Made by a program: the position numbers and the translations under genes
Assembly (NCBI GenBank): GCA_900552075.1
Contig: URYL01000003.1
Coordinates: 1 to 64,000, forward strand
DNA length: 64,000 nt
From: an uncultured Bacteroides sp.
GTDB taxonomy: Bacteria > Bacteroidota > Bacteroidia > Bacteroidales > Bacteroidaceae
Reading direction: 5' to 3'
In this document: positions 15,243 through 24,255 of the stretch, piece after piece
Layout: the number at the start of each line of letters is the position of its first letter
How positions within the stretch are numbered: position 1 is the stretch's first letter
Notes under the pieces: model-generated
Database searches by the model: none
Told to the model about the DNA's origin: nothing
Seen by the model: only the letters and a program-made list of their open reading frames with translations

Positions 15243-17864
15243 TTATCTTCCTTTTACTATTTTTTTGATGTCATTCAGTTTGTTCAGTGCCTCCAGCGGA
15301 GTAAGGTTATTCACGTCCAAATTCAGGATTTCATCGCGAATCTGGCATAGTACGGGGTCGTCCAACTGGAAGAAACTTAATTGTATTCCGTCGGAAGAAG
15401 CCTGCTTGGTTGGTTGCGGTTTTGCGGAAATTCCTTCCTGCCGGTTTTCTGCTTCCAGCTGGTGTAGGATTTCATCGGCGCGTTTCACGATGGATTTCGG
15501 CATACCCGCCATTTTGGCCACATGGATACCGAAAGAGTGGGCACTGCCACCACGTTCCAGTTTGCGGAGGAAAATTACTTTGTTGTCCACTTCCTTGACC
15601 GACACGTTGTAGTTTTTGATACGTTTGAACTGACTTTCCATGTCGTTCAGTTCGTGGTAGTGGGTGGCAAACAACGTACGGGCCCGGGCTTTCTTATGCT
15701 CATGGATGTGTTCTACGATGGCCCAGGCAATGGAAATACCGTCGTAGGTGGAAGTTCCTCTACCTAATTCGTCGAAAAGTACCAAACTTCGCGGCGAAAT
15801 GTTGTTCAGGATATTGGCTGCTTCGTTCATCTCGACCATGAAAGTAGATTCGCCCACGGAAATGTTGTCGCTGGCTCCCACACGGGTGAAAATCTTGTCC
15901 ACCAGTCCGATGTGGGCGCTCTCGGCAGGTACGAAACAACCGATTTGTGCCATGAGGGTAATCAGGGCTGTCTGACGGAGCAGGGCAGACTTACCGGCCA
16001 TGTTCGGTCCCGTAATGATGATAATCTGCTGCTCTTCCGTGTCGAGATATACATCGTTGGCAATGTATTTTTCTCCCGGAGGAAGCTGTTTCTCAATCAC
16101 CGGATGGCGTCCCTGACGGATGTCGAGTACATCGTCATCCACCACATTCGGGCGAATGTACTTATTGGTACGGGCCACGTTGGCAAACGACAGCAGACAG
16201 TCCAGCCGGGCTATCTGTGTGGCGTTGATTTGGATGGCCGGGATAAATTCTGCCAGGTCGGTGACCAGTTCGTTATATAATCGGGTTTCCAGAATCAGAA
16301 TCTTGTCTTCCGCTCCTAAAATCTTTTCTTCATATTCTTTCAGTTCCTGCGTGATGTAACGTTCTGCATTGACCAGTGTCTGCTTGCGTATCCATTCGGC
16401 CGGTACCTTGTCCTTGTGTGTATTGCGTACTTCGATATAGTAACCGAATACGTTGTTGTAAGCGATTTTCAGGCTAGGAATACCTGTCAGCTCACTTTCC
16501 CGTTGCTGGATTTGCAGCAGGTAGTCTTTGCCGGAATACGCAATCTTGCGCAATTCATCCAGCTCTGCGTTGACGCCGTCGGCAATCACCCCGCCTTTGT
16601 TGACCAGCAGGGGAGGGTCGTTGTTTATTTCCTTGGCAATTTTGTCGCGGATGGAAGCACAGAGATTCAGTTGCTCGCCAATGCGGCGCAGACTGGGATT
16701 GTCGGCGTTGAGACATGCATTTTTAATCGGTTCAATGGCCTGAAGAGCTATCTTTAGCTGTACCACTTCACGAGGTGAAATGCGTCCTACAGCCGCTTTT
16801 GAACTGAGTCGTTCCAAATCACCTATTTGGTGCAGTTTTTCTTCAATGAAATCCTTGAAATCCGGTTCCTTAAAAAAGAACTCCACTACATCCAACCGTT
16901 CGTTGATGGGTTTGATATCTTTTAGAGGGAAGACAATCCAGCGTTTCAACATTCGGGCTCCCATCGGACTGATGGTATGGTCGATGATGTCCAGCAGGGA
17001 AGTACCCCCTTCGTTCATGCTGTCAATCAGCTCCAGACTGCGTACGGTGAATTTATCCAGTCGCACGTAGCGGTCTTCTTCGATACGGGAGAGCGATGTG
17101 ATGTGTCCAATCTGGTAATGCTGGGTCATGTCGAGGTACTGAAGAATGGCTCCGGAAGCAATGATGCCATTGTGCAGATTTTCCACTCCAAAACCTTTAA
17201 GGTTTTTGGTTTCAAAGTGCTTCAGTAACTTTTCTCGGGCAGAAGTCTCATTGAACACCCAGTCCTCCAGTTCAAACGTGAAGAATTTGTTGCCGAAGTT
17301 GCCTTCGAACATGGGCTTCTTGCCTCGTTCAAAAAGTACCTCCTTCGGGGCAAAGTTATTCAACAGCTTGTCGATGTAGTCAGTGGGTCCTTCGGAAGTG
17401 AGGAATTCACCGGTTGATATGTCGAGAAAGGCGATACCGCAGGCTGTTTTACCGAAATGAACGGCAGCCAGGAAGTTGTTTTCCTTGTACGACAACACAT
17501 TGTCGTTGATGGCTACACCCGGAGTCACCAGTTCCGTAATCCCACGTTTGACGAGTTTTTTGGTGGTTTTCGGATCTTCCAGCTGGTCGCAGATGGCCAC
17601 TCTTCGGCCGGCACGGATCAGCTTGGGCAAGTACGTATCGAGGGCATGGTGAGGAAATCCAGCCATCTCCACCGTCTTGCTTTGTCCGTTGGCGCGTTTG
17701 GTTAAGGTGATTCCCAGAATCTCGGCTGCTGCCACGGCATCTTCGGAATAAGTTTCATAAAAGTCTCCGCACCGGAAAAGCATGATGGCATCCGGGTGTT
17801 TGGCTTTTAAATCAAAATATTGTTTCATCATCGGGGTTAGTACCACCTCTGTATCTTTTGCCAC
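15243..17864 (-). CDS. mutS: DNA mismatch repair protein MutS
   Basis: Binds base mismatches and small loops and starts mismatch repair with MutL. 873 residues, full length. Domain I carries the mismatch-reading motif FRCGDFYETY (near 30-39), domains II-IV follow, and the C-terminal ATPase has Walker A GPNMAGKSALLRQ (near 620), Walker B with LVLFDELGRGTSTYDG (near 697) and ATHYHEL (near 735). The start is the standard one for Bacteroidetes MutS. Its -7 box is the minus-strand TATCTTTG at 17912-17905. The radical SAM gene follows 12 bp downstream. Confidence 0.98.
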   Translation of the reverse strand: MAKDTEVVLTPMMKQYFDLKAKHPDAIMLFRCGDFYETYSEDAVAAAEILGITLTKRANGQSKTVEMAGFPHHALDTYLPKLIRAGRRVAICDQLEDPKTTKKLVKRGITELVTPGVAINDNVLSYKENNFLAAVHFGKTACGIAFLDISTGEFLTSEGPTDYIDKLLNNFAPKEVLFERGKKPMFEGNFGNKFFTFELEDWVFNETSAREKLLKHFETKNLKGFGVENLHNGIIASGAILQYLDMTQHYQIGHITSLSRIEEDRYVRLDKFTVRSLELIDSMNEGGTSLLDIIDHTISPMGARMLKRWIVFPLKDIKPINERLDVVEFFFKEPDFKDFIEEKLHQIGDLERLSSKAAVGRISPREVVQLKIALQAIEPIKNACLNADNPSLRRIGEQLNLCASIRDKIAKEINNDPPLLVNKGGVIADGVNAELDELRKIAYSGKDYLLQIQQRESELTGIPSLKIAYNNVFGYYIEVRNTHKDKVPAEWIRKQTLVNAERYITQELKEYEEKILGAEDKILILETRLYNELVTDLAEFIPAIQINATQIARLDCLLSFANVARTNKYIRPNVVDDDVLDIRQGRHPVIEKQLPPGEKYIANDVYLDTEEQQIIIITGPNMAGKSALLRQTALITLMAQIGCFVPAESAHIGLVDKIFTRVGASDNISVGESTFMVEMNEAANILNNISPRSLVLFDELGRGTSTYDGISIAWAIVEHIHEHKKARARTLFATHYHELNDMESQFKRIKNYNVSVKEVDNKVIFLRKLERGGSAHSFGIHVAKMAGMPKSIVKRADEILHQLEAENRQEGISAKPQPTKQASSDGIQLSFFQLDDPVLCQIRDEILNLDVNNLTPLEALNKLNDIKKIVKGR

Positions 17865-17904
17865 GGTTCAGTCCTTTCTTTAATTTAGTTCATGATATTT
17901 CCTG

Positions 17905-17912
17905 CAAAGATA
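17905..17912 (-). promoter_or_regulatory. mutS -7 box
   Basis: Minus-strand TATCTTTG about 40 bp before the mutS ATG; no clear -33 partner. Confidence 0.5.
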
Positions 17913-17999
17913 CTTTAAAAGCCTGAAATGAAAAAAGTATTTTTTAGGGATGCTATTTAAATTCAGTTTAAAAAACGAAAAACGGGAGCGGGAATTTCT

Positions 18000-18007
18000 T
18001 AGCTTTG
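18000..18007 (+). promoter_or_regulatory. -7 box of flavin reductase-like gene
   Basis: TAGCTTTG 23 bp before the ATG at 18031; no convincing -33 box. Confidence 0.5.
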
Positions 18008-18030
18008 TGGAAATTTAAAGCGAACAGATT

Positions 18031-18537
18031 ATGAGAGAAATCAGTGTGTCCGAATTGAAGGACAATATGTTTGATGCCATTGGCAAGGAATGGATGCTGG
18101 TGACGGCCGGCACACCTGAGAAGTTTAACATGATGACAGCCAGCTGGGGAGGTACCGGCATTCTGTGGGGAAAACCGGTGGCATTCATTTTCATCCGCCC
18201 CGAACGTTACACCTATGAATTTATAGAAAAAGGCGATAAGCTGACCCTGTCATTCCTGGGAGAAGCACATCGGGATATCCATAAGATTTGTGGAAGCCAA
18301 TCGGGTAGGGACATTGATAAAGTAGCTGCTTCCGGCTTGAAACCGTATGTGACGGAAAATGGGAACATTGCTTATGAACAGGCTCGCCTGATATTGGAGT
18401 GCAAGAAGTTATACGCTGATTTCATATCGGCTGATAACTTTGTGGATAAGTTGTTGATAAGCCGTTGGTACGGAGAAGGACATGGAGGATTTCATAAGAT
18501 GTATATTCTTGAAATAGAACATGTTCTTGTGAAATAA
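18031..18537 (+). CDS. Flavin reductase-like (split-barrel FMN) protein
   Basis: Probably an FMN-binding oxidoreductase or flavin reductase; cytosolic, partner unknown. 168 residues in the split-barrel flavin-reductase-like fold: the strand LVTAGTPEKFNMMTASWGG near 23-41, then IRPERYTYEFIEKGDKLTLSFLG, are the usual FMN-contact region. Transcribed alone. Two perfect DnaA-box-like nonamers lie inside its 3' end and just after it (separate entry). Confidence 0.85.
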   Translation: MREISVSELKDNMFDAIGKEWMLVTAGTPEKFNMMTASWGGTGILWGKPVAFIFIRPERYTYEFIEKGDKLTLSFLGEAHRDIHKICGSQSGRDIDKVAASGLKPYVTENGNIAYEQARLILECKKLYADFISADNFVDKLLISRWYGEGHGGFHKMYILEIEHVLVK

Positions 18538-18573
18538 CCGTTTATTCACAGGCTGTTCACAAGTTGTGGATAA
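18441..18573. other. Cluster of DnaA-box-like nonamers
   Basis: TGTGGATAA (perfect TTATCCACA on the minus strand) occurs at 18441-18449 and 18565-18573. One-mismatch forms lie between or beside them: TGTTGATAA at about 18452-18460 and TTATTCACA at 18542-18550. The first two are inside the flavin reductase-like coding sequence. There is no long AT-rich unwinding region and no dnaA gene nearby, so an origin is not claimed. Confidence 0.4.
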
Positions 18574-18574
18574 C

Positions 18575-18615
18575 AAAGCGGCCCTACAGGTGAATTTCCT
18601 GCAGGGCCGCTTTTA
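18575..18615. terminator. Bidirectional terminator
   Basis: AAGCGGCCCT...AGGGCCGCTT with inner ACAGG/CCTGC arms. TTTT follows on the plus strand and TTTG on the minus. It separates convergent flavin reductase-like and ppx genes. Confidence 0.85.
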
Positions 18616-18635
18616 TGACTTGTGGGTGAGATACG

Positions 18636-19622
18636 TTATTCTTGCACTTCTTCGGATGGAGTTTCTGACTTCTTCTCCACTGTCGTATCCTTAAAGATTC
18701 GGTTTGTTTCTTCCAGATGGCTGGCATACAAACCATCGATGATACCGTCTGCCAGACCGATGACAGGTACATAGATATATGTAGCATGGATGAGGTCGGC
18801 AATGGTCAGGAAAATATCTCCTGCCGGTACGATGACATCCGCCCGGTCGGGTTTCAGCTGGTATTTTTCCATACGTTCCTCGATGGAGAGTTTTTTCAGT
18901 TGCTCATGTAACTGATGCAAGGTTTCCACCGTTATTCGTTGCTTTTTCTTGTCCTTCTTGTCGGCCAGACGATACAGTTTGTTGATGTTTCCACCCGAAC
19001 CGATGATGTTGGTGCCCGGATAAGAAAGCGCCAGTTCCTGCATGTCGTTTCTTAACCGTTCCCATTCTGTATCTTTCACGGCATTGTTCAGGATACGGAC
19101 CGTACCGATGTTATACGAGCGGCTGCATACCAGCGTGCCTTGCGAAAGTAAGTTGATTTCCGTACTACCACCCCCTACATCTACATACATGTAGTTTCCG
19201 TTACGGTCTTCCATACATTCAATGTGGTTGTTGTAAATCATGCGGGCCTCTTCCTGTCCGTCGATGATTTCGATACGGATACCCGTCTTCTTCTCAATCC
19301 GTTTGATGATGGATTTTCCGTTCTTGGCATCGCGCATGGCAGAGGTGGCGCAAGCCCGGTAGTCTTCCACGTCATAAATTTTCATCAGGTGACGGAATAC
19401 CTTCATCAGACGCAGCATGTTCTTTTCCTTCTTTTCGGCAATCTTGCCCATGGCAAATACGTCGAATCCCAAGCGAAGAGGCACACGCAGCAACAGTACT
19501 TTCGAGAAGAAAGCCTTTCCCTGCTCGTCTTCTTCCACACATTTGATGAGCAGACGTACCGCATTAGAACCAATGTCGATGGCTCCATAATTGGTTTCGC
19601 AGTTTTTTATGAGATTGTCCAT
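18636..19622 (-). CDS. ppx: Exopolyphosphatase / pppGpp phosphatase family (Ppx/GppA)
   Basis: Releases phosphate from polyphosphate chain ends, or from pppGpp in GppA members. The 328-residue protein has the actin-like ASKHA ATPase fold: phosphate-1 motif AIDIGSNAVRLLI near residue 15, EEARMIY near 127 and phosphate-2 motif VDVGGGSTEI near 147. It is the short form without the C-terminal HD-like domain of E. coli Ppx. It follows ppk1 by 16 bp in the same operon, which favours polyphosphate as substrate. Confidence 0.93.
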   Translation of the reverse strand: MDNLIKNCETNYGAIDIGSNAVRLLIKCVEEDEQGKAFFSKVLLLRVPLRLGFDVFAMGKIAEKKEKNMLRLMKVFRHLMKIYDVEDYRACATSAMRDAKNGKSIIKRIEKKTGIRIEIIDGQEEARMIYNNHIECMEDRNGNYMYVDVGGGSTEINLLSQGTLVCSRSYNIGTVRILNNAVKDTEWERLRNDMQELALSYPGTNIIGSGGNINKLYRLADKKDKKKQRITVETLHQLHEQLKKLSIEERMEKYQLKPDRADVIVPAGDIFLTIADLIHATYIYVPVIGLADGIIDGLYASHLEETNRIFKDTTVEKKSETPSEEVQE

Positions 19623-19638
19623 AATAATAGTATTTAAG

Positions 19639-21711
19639 TTATTCTTCGGAATTTTCGGCCAAGTAGTAATTGTAGAGTGCCTCCTGTGAGCGGAAAGGAG
19701 TTTCCTGTCCTTCTTCGCTCCAGAACAAGTTGTCGCCCAGTCCGTCTACCACACGTCCCTGTAAGGTATCTTTCAGTCCGTATTCCACAATCCGTTTCAT
19801 TTCACCCTTGATGGCCGGGTCATACACCGGGGTGATGACTTCGATACGGTGGTCGAGGTTACGTGGCATCCAGTCGGCAGAACCCAGGAATATCTTTTCG
19901 TCTCCTCCGTTGGCGAAGATGAAGATACGTGAATGTTCCAAGTAGCGGTCGATGATACCGTGAATCCGGATGTTGGTGCTCAGATTCGGAATGTTGGTAA
20001 TCAAGGAACAGTTGCCACGTACCACCAGGTCGATGTCCACGCCTGCTTCGGAAGCCTCATACAGTTTGTTGACCATAATCGGGTCGGTAATGTGGTTGAT
20101 TTTTATCTTGATGTAGGCCGGTTTTCCAGCTTTCTTGTTCTTGATTTCGTTGTTGATAAGAGTAATGAACTTGTTCTTCATTTCGTTGGGCGAAACGAGA
20201 AGTTCCTTGAACTTGATTGGTGTGTAAGGACGTTCGATGAATTCGAATACCTGATTGACATCCTTTACCAGTTTCGGGTAAGCCGTCATCAGCATGCAGT
20301 CGGTATACATCCGGGCATTTCCTTCGTGGAAGTTACCCGTGCTGATGCAAGCGATGTCCGGCCCGGTCTTCATGCCGATGTATGTAATCTTGGAGTGTAC
20401 CTTCAGGCCTTCCACCCCGAAAATCACCTTAATGCCTGCATCCTGCATCTTCTTCGACCAGTTGATGTTGGAAGCCTCGTCAAAGCGGGCCAGCAGTTCG
20501 ATGACCACGGTCACCTTCTTGCCGTTGCGGGCTGCTCCGATAAGTGCTTTTACCACCTTCGATTCCTTGGCCAGACGATAGAGTGTGATTTTGATGCTCG
20601 TAACTTGTTTGCTCACGGCTGCTTCCTGCAATACCCGGATAAACGAGTCGAAGCTATGGTAAGGCACGTGGATGAAACGGTCTTTCTGCTGGATTTTTTT
20701 CAACAAGCTTTCCGGACCGTCGAGTTCCTTTTTCAGGATAGGCGGCCATTTTGGATATTTCAGGTTGCTGTGTCCACAATCCGGGAATTTCATCAAATCC
20801 TTGTGGTTCTGATAGCGTCCGCTTTCAATTACCGTATCCAGACTGTCGAGGTCGAGTTTTTTCAACACTCTTTTCAACAGGTCTTTCGGCATGTTGTTAT
20901 CATAAATTACACGGAGCGGTTCGCCTCTTTTACGGCTCTTTACGCCTTTGGAGATTTTCTGAAGGGTACCCGTACGCAGGTCGTTGTCGATTTCCATTTC
21001 CGCATCGCGGGTAAACTTGAAGGCATAAGCTTCAAACTTGTCGTATCCCAGTCCTTCGAAAACCAACGGGAGACAGCAGCGGATGACATCGTCCAGATAC
21101 ATCAGGTAACTCTTGTTCTCATGGTCGGGTAGCTGTACAAAACGCCCGCAGATATTGACCGGAAGTTCCAGAAAGGCATAGTCAGGGGAGGGTTTGTTAC
21201 CACTTTTGCTCACCTTTACAGCCAGGTAAATATTTTCATCGTTTTCACAGTCCAGCAGCTTGATGGCCGAGAACCATACCGGCACGATGAACCCGTTCAG
21301 TTTCTCTTTGTAGAAAGACTGGATAAACTGCAGCTGTTCGGGTGTGACTTCCGAATCGGATACCAGATAAATGTTTTCTTTTTTCAGTTCCTGTGTGACC
21401 GTGCTTACGGCCTCTTCGTAATCTTTTACATAGCGTGCATTCAATTTTCCAATCTGTTTGAGTAGCTTTTTAGCTTTCTCCTGTTCCTTGGCAGCCGATT
21501 TATCCATACATTCGGCAATACGGCTTTGGGAAGCTACTCTTACCCGGAAGAACTCATCCAAGTTGTTGGAATAGATGCCAAGAAAGGCCATCCGTTCCAG
21601 CAAGGGCACATGATTACGGGTGGCTTCTTGCAGAATTCTGCGGTTAAAGTACATCCAACTGATGTCTCTTTCCAAATAAGGCTTTTCTTTTTTTCTATTT
21701 CTTGTTACCAT
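19639..21711 (-). CDS. ppk1: Polyphosphate kinase 1
   Basis: Polymerises the gamma phosphate of ATP into inorganic polyphosphate; reversible. 690 residues from the chosen start. The N-domain opens with ERDISWMYFNRRILQEA. The C-terminal phospholipase-D-like domains hold the autophosphorylated His in GLKVHSKITYI and the second active-site His in YLEHSRIFIF, followed by GSADWMPRNLDHRIEV. The frame extends to 21762, but MVTRNRKKEKPYLERDISW is the family-like start. It is the third gene of a four-gene operon with the metallophosphoesterase, glycosyltransferase and ppx. Confidence 0.97.
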   Translation of the reverse strand: MVTRNRKKEKPYLERDISWMYFNRRILQEATRNHVPLLERMAFLGIYSNNLDEFFRVRVASQSRIAECMDKSAAKEQEKAKKLLKQIGKLNARYVKDYEEAVSTVTQELKKENIYLVSDSEVTPEQLQFIQSFYKEKLNGFIVPVWFSAIKLLDCENDENIYLAVKVSKSGNKPSPDYAFLELPVNICGRFVQLPDHENKSYLMYLDDVIRCCLPLVFEGLGYDKFEAYAFKFTRDAEMEIDNDLRTGTLQKISKGVKSRKRGEPLRVIYDNNMPKDLLKRVLKKLDLDSLDTVIESGRYQNHKDLMKFPDCGHSNLKYPKWPPILKKELDGPESLLKKIQQKDRFIHVPYHSFDSFIRVLQEAAVSKQVTSIKITLYRLAKESKVVKALIGAARNGKKVTVVIELLARFDEASNINWSKKMQDAGIKVIFGVEGLKVHSKITYIGMKTGPDIACISTGNFHEGNARMYTDCMLMTAYPKLVKDVNQVFEFIERPYTPIKFKELLVSPNEMKNKFITLINNEIKNKKAGKPAYIKIKINHITDPIMVNKLYEASEAGVDIDLVVRGNCSLITNIPNLSTNIRIHGIIDRYLEHSRIFIFANGGDEKIFLGSADWMPRNLDHRIEVITPVYDPAIKGEMKRIVEYGLKDTLQGRVVDGLGDNLFWSEEGQETPFRSQEALYNYYLAENSEE

Positions 21712-21781
21712 AAAATCACTTTTTTGCAAAGAAAAGGATTTTATGTTACAAGATGATTTCAAAACGATTATTTAGAATTTT

Positions 21782-22900
21782 TTACACAAACTCTTCCACC
21801 ATGTACATGCCATGCAGGGTATTTTGCGGTGCAAAACGCTCTATTTCATTCAGTATGATGTATTCGGCCGACCTTACCCATTCGCCGAACAGTCGGTTGG
21901 GTTTATAGGTCTGTGCGAAGCGCAACAGGTTGCTCAGGTTGAAGTTCCGGTCGATGATGCCGGCGCCGTTCTGTAGGGCATCAAGAGCGTTACATTCCTG
22001 TTCGATGTGGGCCGGTACCATCAGGATGGGTTTTCCGAGGTACATGGCTTCGCACACGGATTCAAATCCGGCCGTGCTGGCATAGGCCTTGCATCCCGCC
22101 ATCTGACGCAGGAATTCCGTGTCGTCGAGCTGGTAGAAGGAGAGGGTGTCGTCGACCTTTTTCACCGGCTCTTCTTCCCAGTGGTCCCAGAAGAAACGCA
22201 AGGGTACCTCCGGATGTTTCTGATGCCATTGGAGAATGTTTTCGGAGAAACCGGCGTTCAGCATGTAGCCATGGATGTAGTTGCCCGGCTGGCTTTCCTG
22301 TTGCAGTACGTCCTGACGCAACAAGGGAGGCACCACACTGATATGCTGATGTTTGTCTTGTGGCATGGCCCGGAAGGAGAGGGCCAGTTTCTGCGAGGCT
22401 CCCAGTGCCGTCAGCCGGGTGAAGAAGTTGAGCATGAACAGACTTCCTCTGTTTTTCTTGGGTAATTTGAACTGCGGGTGCAGGAACAGATACTGGTGTC
22501 CGATACAGATTTGAGGCACCGACGGGCGGAAAAAGAAATAAGTCAGTCCGGTAAGCAGTTCATAGAAATTGAGGACCAGGTCGGCCTCTGTTTCCTTGAT
22601 TTGCTGATGAATGAAGCCGATACTTTCCGCATATTCCGGAAGTTTCAGGAGATTGTAGAGTATACTTTTGGTCAGGTTCACCCGCTTGTTGGCGTGTGTG
22701 GGCAGGAAATTCGGGCTGATAAACTGTTTGATGGGTGCCTTGATGTTCCGGCTGAAAAAACCGGGGAGCCTTCTGGATTCACTTTTTCCTACGAGCACTT
22801 CCACCACTTCGTGCCCGTTGCTTCGGAGCAACTTCTCCATGGATATGGCCTGTGTGAGATGGCCGCGTCCTTCTCCTTGTACAATAAACAACACTCTCAT
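21782..22900 (-). CDS. MurG-like glycosyltransferase
   Basis: Predicted cytosolic or membrane-associated GT-B glycosyltransferase; donor and acceptor unknown. 372 residues. The N-terminal motif FIVQGEGRGHLTQAISMEKLLRSNGHEV matches the acceptor-side GxGGH-type loop, and the C-terminal part has TAGFESVCEAMYLGKPILMVP (near 280), the MurG/UGT nucleotide-sugar motif. It overlaps the upstream metallophosphoesterase gene by four bases (ATGA), so the two are translationally coupled. Together with that lipid-A-type hydrolase it may act on an envelope glycolipid, which is inference. Confidence 0.85.
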   Translation of the reverse strand: MRVLFIVQGEGRGHLTQAISMEKLLRSNGHEVVEVLVGKSESRRLPGFFSRNIKAPIKQFISPNFLPTHANKRVNLTKSILYNLLKLPEYAESIGFIHQQIKETEADLVLNFYELLTGLTYFFFRPSVPQICIGHQYLFLHPQFKLPKKNRGSLFMLNFFTRLTALGASQKLALSFRAMPQDKHQHISVVPPLLRQDVLQQESQPGNYIHGYMLNAGFSENILQWHQKHPEVPLRFFWDHWEEEPVKKVDDTLSFYQLDDTEFLRQMAGCKAYASTAGFESVCEAMYLGKPILMVPAHIEQECNALDALQNGAGIIDRNFNLSNLLRFAQTYKPNRLFGEWVRSAEYIILNEIERFAPQNTLHGMYMVEEFV

Positions 22901-23706
22901 GAGGCAATTGGTATGAAAGGTATGACATTATTTTCTTTTTCCCTGTCGGCTTGCTGTGCCAGTTCGGTGTAATACACTACTTTCCACACCCCGTTTTCAT
23001 CTTCCGTCAAGGCCGACATCGTTTCCACCCAGTCGCCCGAGTTCAGGTAGTGGATGTGATTGATCATGCGGTTTTCCGGATGATGGATATGGCCGCAAAT
23101 CACTCCTTCACACTGGCGTCTGCGAGCGAAATCCACCAACACGTTTTCAAAGTCGGAAATATAAGACACGGCCGATTTCACTTTCTGTTTGATGGCCTGC
23201 GAGAGCGAGAAGTAAGGTTTTCCTTTTTTCACCCGGTAGCGGTTGTACTGGCTGTTGAGCCATAACAGCAGCGTATAGCCCATGTCGCCGAGCTTGGCCA
23301 GCCATTTCATCTGGGTGGTTACCTTGTCGAACACATCACCGTGCGTCACGAAATAATGCTTGCCGTTGCTTTCCAGTATGTAATCTTTCGTGATGGTCAG
23401 ATTGGCAAACTGCAACGGGGCAAGGTTGTCCAGAAAGTCATCATGGTTTCCGCGGATGTAAATGATTTCCGTGCCATGCTTTTCCATCATCTTCATGATA
23501 ATTTTGAAGAAATGCGTATGTGCCGGCTTCCATTTGCTGATACCCGATTTCTGCAAGTGCCATCCGTCGATGATGTCACCGTTCAGAATCAGCCGTCCGC
23601 AATCGACTCTGCTCAGAAAATCGCTGATTTGATCCACCTTTGAATGAGTGGTCCCCAGGTGGATATCCGAAACCACGATGGTTCGGTAATAAGGTCTATC
23701 TTCCAT
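22897..23706 (-). CDS. LpxH-like metallophosphoesterase
   Basis: Calcineurin-like phosphoesterase. The nearest known role is UDP-2,3-diacylglucosamine hydrolysis in lipid A synthesis, not proven here. 269 residues with all family metal motifs in order: VVSDIHLG near residue 13, LNGDIIDGW near 41, IRGNHDD near 82, THGDVFD near 121 and CGHIHHPE near 205. First gene of the operon with the glycosyltransferase, ppk1 and ppx. LpxH paralogues beside a glycosyltransferase exist in many Bacteroidetes, so it may process another nucleotide-linked lipid. Confidence 0.85.
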   Translation of the reverse strand: MEDRPYYRTIVVSDIHLGTTHSKVDQISDFLSRVDCGRLILNGDIIDGWHLQKSGISKWKPAHTHFFKIIMKMMEKHGTEIIYIRGNHDDFLDNLAPLQFANLTITKDYILESNGKHYFVTHGDVFDKVTTQMKWLAKLGDMGYTLLLWLNSQYNRYRVKKGKPYFSLSQAIKQKVKSAVSYISDFENVLVDFARRRQCEGVICGHIHHPENRMINHIHYLNSGDWVETMSALTEDENGVWKVVYYTELAQQADREKENNVIPFIPIAS

Positions 23707-23810
23707 AGATATATGTTTTTCTTAACGCTTCACAAAGGAAAAGAAAGCATATTACAAGCGTATGACTGTCAGGTGAATAACCTGTTTCATCTACAAACGG
23801 GGAATGGAAA

Positions 23811-23848
23811 GAAAAAAGCCATTTCGGCATCCCGCAGAAATGGCTTTG
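23811..23848 (-). terminator. Terminator of the HicB-like gene
   Basis: Minus-strand hairpin AAAGCCATTTC/GAAATGGCTTT followed by TTTTTTC, about 50 bp after the HicB-like stop. Confidence 0.85.
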
Positions 23849-23898
23849 AGAAATGACTAAATATCGGCAATTTATTTTTACAATGTGTTCAAATAGTA

Positions 23899-24090
23899 TC
23901 AGGCTATGTCTTCGATATAGAAAATAGAATTGATTTCTCCATAAAATTCTTCTGCAGCGTCTTCCAGGTTCTCCAGCGCTTCTTCTTCAGTCTCGCCGTA
24001 GGCAAAGCATTGCTCGTGATTGGACAGATAAGCATAATATTGTCCGTCTGGAGTACATTCCACTACATATTTACTTCCATTAGTTTCCAT
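23899..24090 (-). CDS. Orphan HicB-like protein
   Basis: 63 residues in the HicB fold (partial RNase-H-like): KYVVECTPDGQYYAYLSNHEQCFAYGETEEEALENLEDAAEEF matches the pattern of HicB antitoxins, in which the strand pair is followed by GxTxEEAxxNxxEA. It lacks a C-terminal DNA-binding domain and no hicA toxin lies on either side, so it may be a solitary antitoxin-like regulator or a relic. AACCTCC at 24091-24097 on the plus strand gives GGAGGTT on the minus strand directly before the ATG, an unusually strong Shine-Dalgarno for this genome. Confidence 0.8.
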   Translation of the reverse strand: METNGSKYVVECTPDGQYYAYLSNHEQCFAYGETEEEALENLEDAAEEFYGEINSIFYIEDIA

Positions 24091-24255
24091 TTTAACCTCC
24101 TTTTTAAAAGTCTGCCCAAAGGTCGGTTTTCTATGTTACAGAATGATTGCCAGGAGGTGACGTTTGCGTGAAGAATCCACAAAGCCGGATGGAAGGGGTA
24201 AGGAAGCGCAGTAGAATGTAAATCGCTTGGATAATATTTTCTCCGTATCGAAGAG

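Noticed and set aside
18441..18573. Chromosome origin
   Set aside because: DnaA-like boxes are present, but there is no AT-rich unwinding region, no dnaA, and half of the interval is coding.
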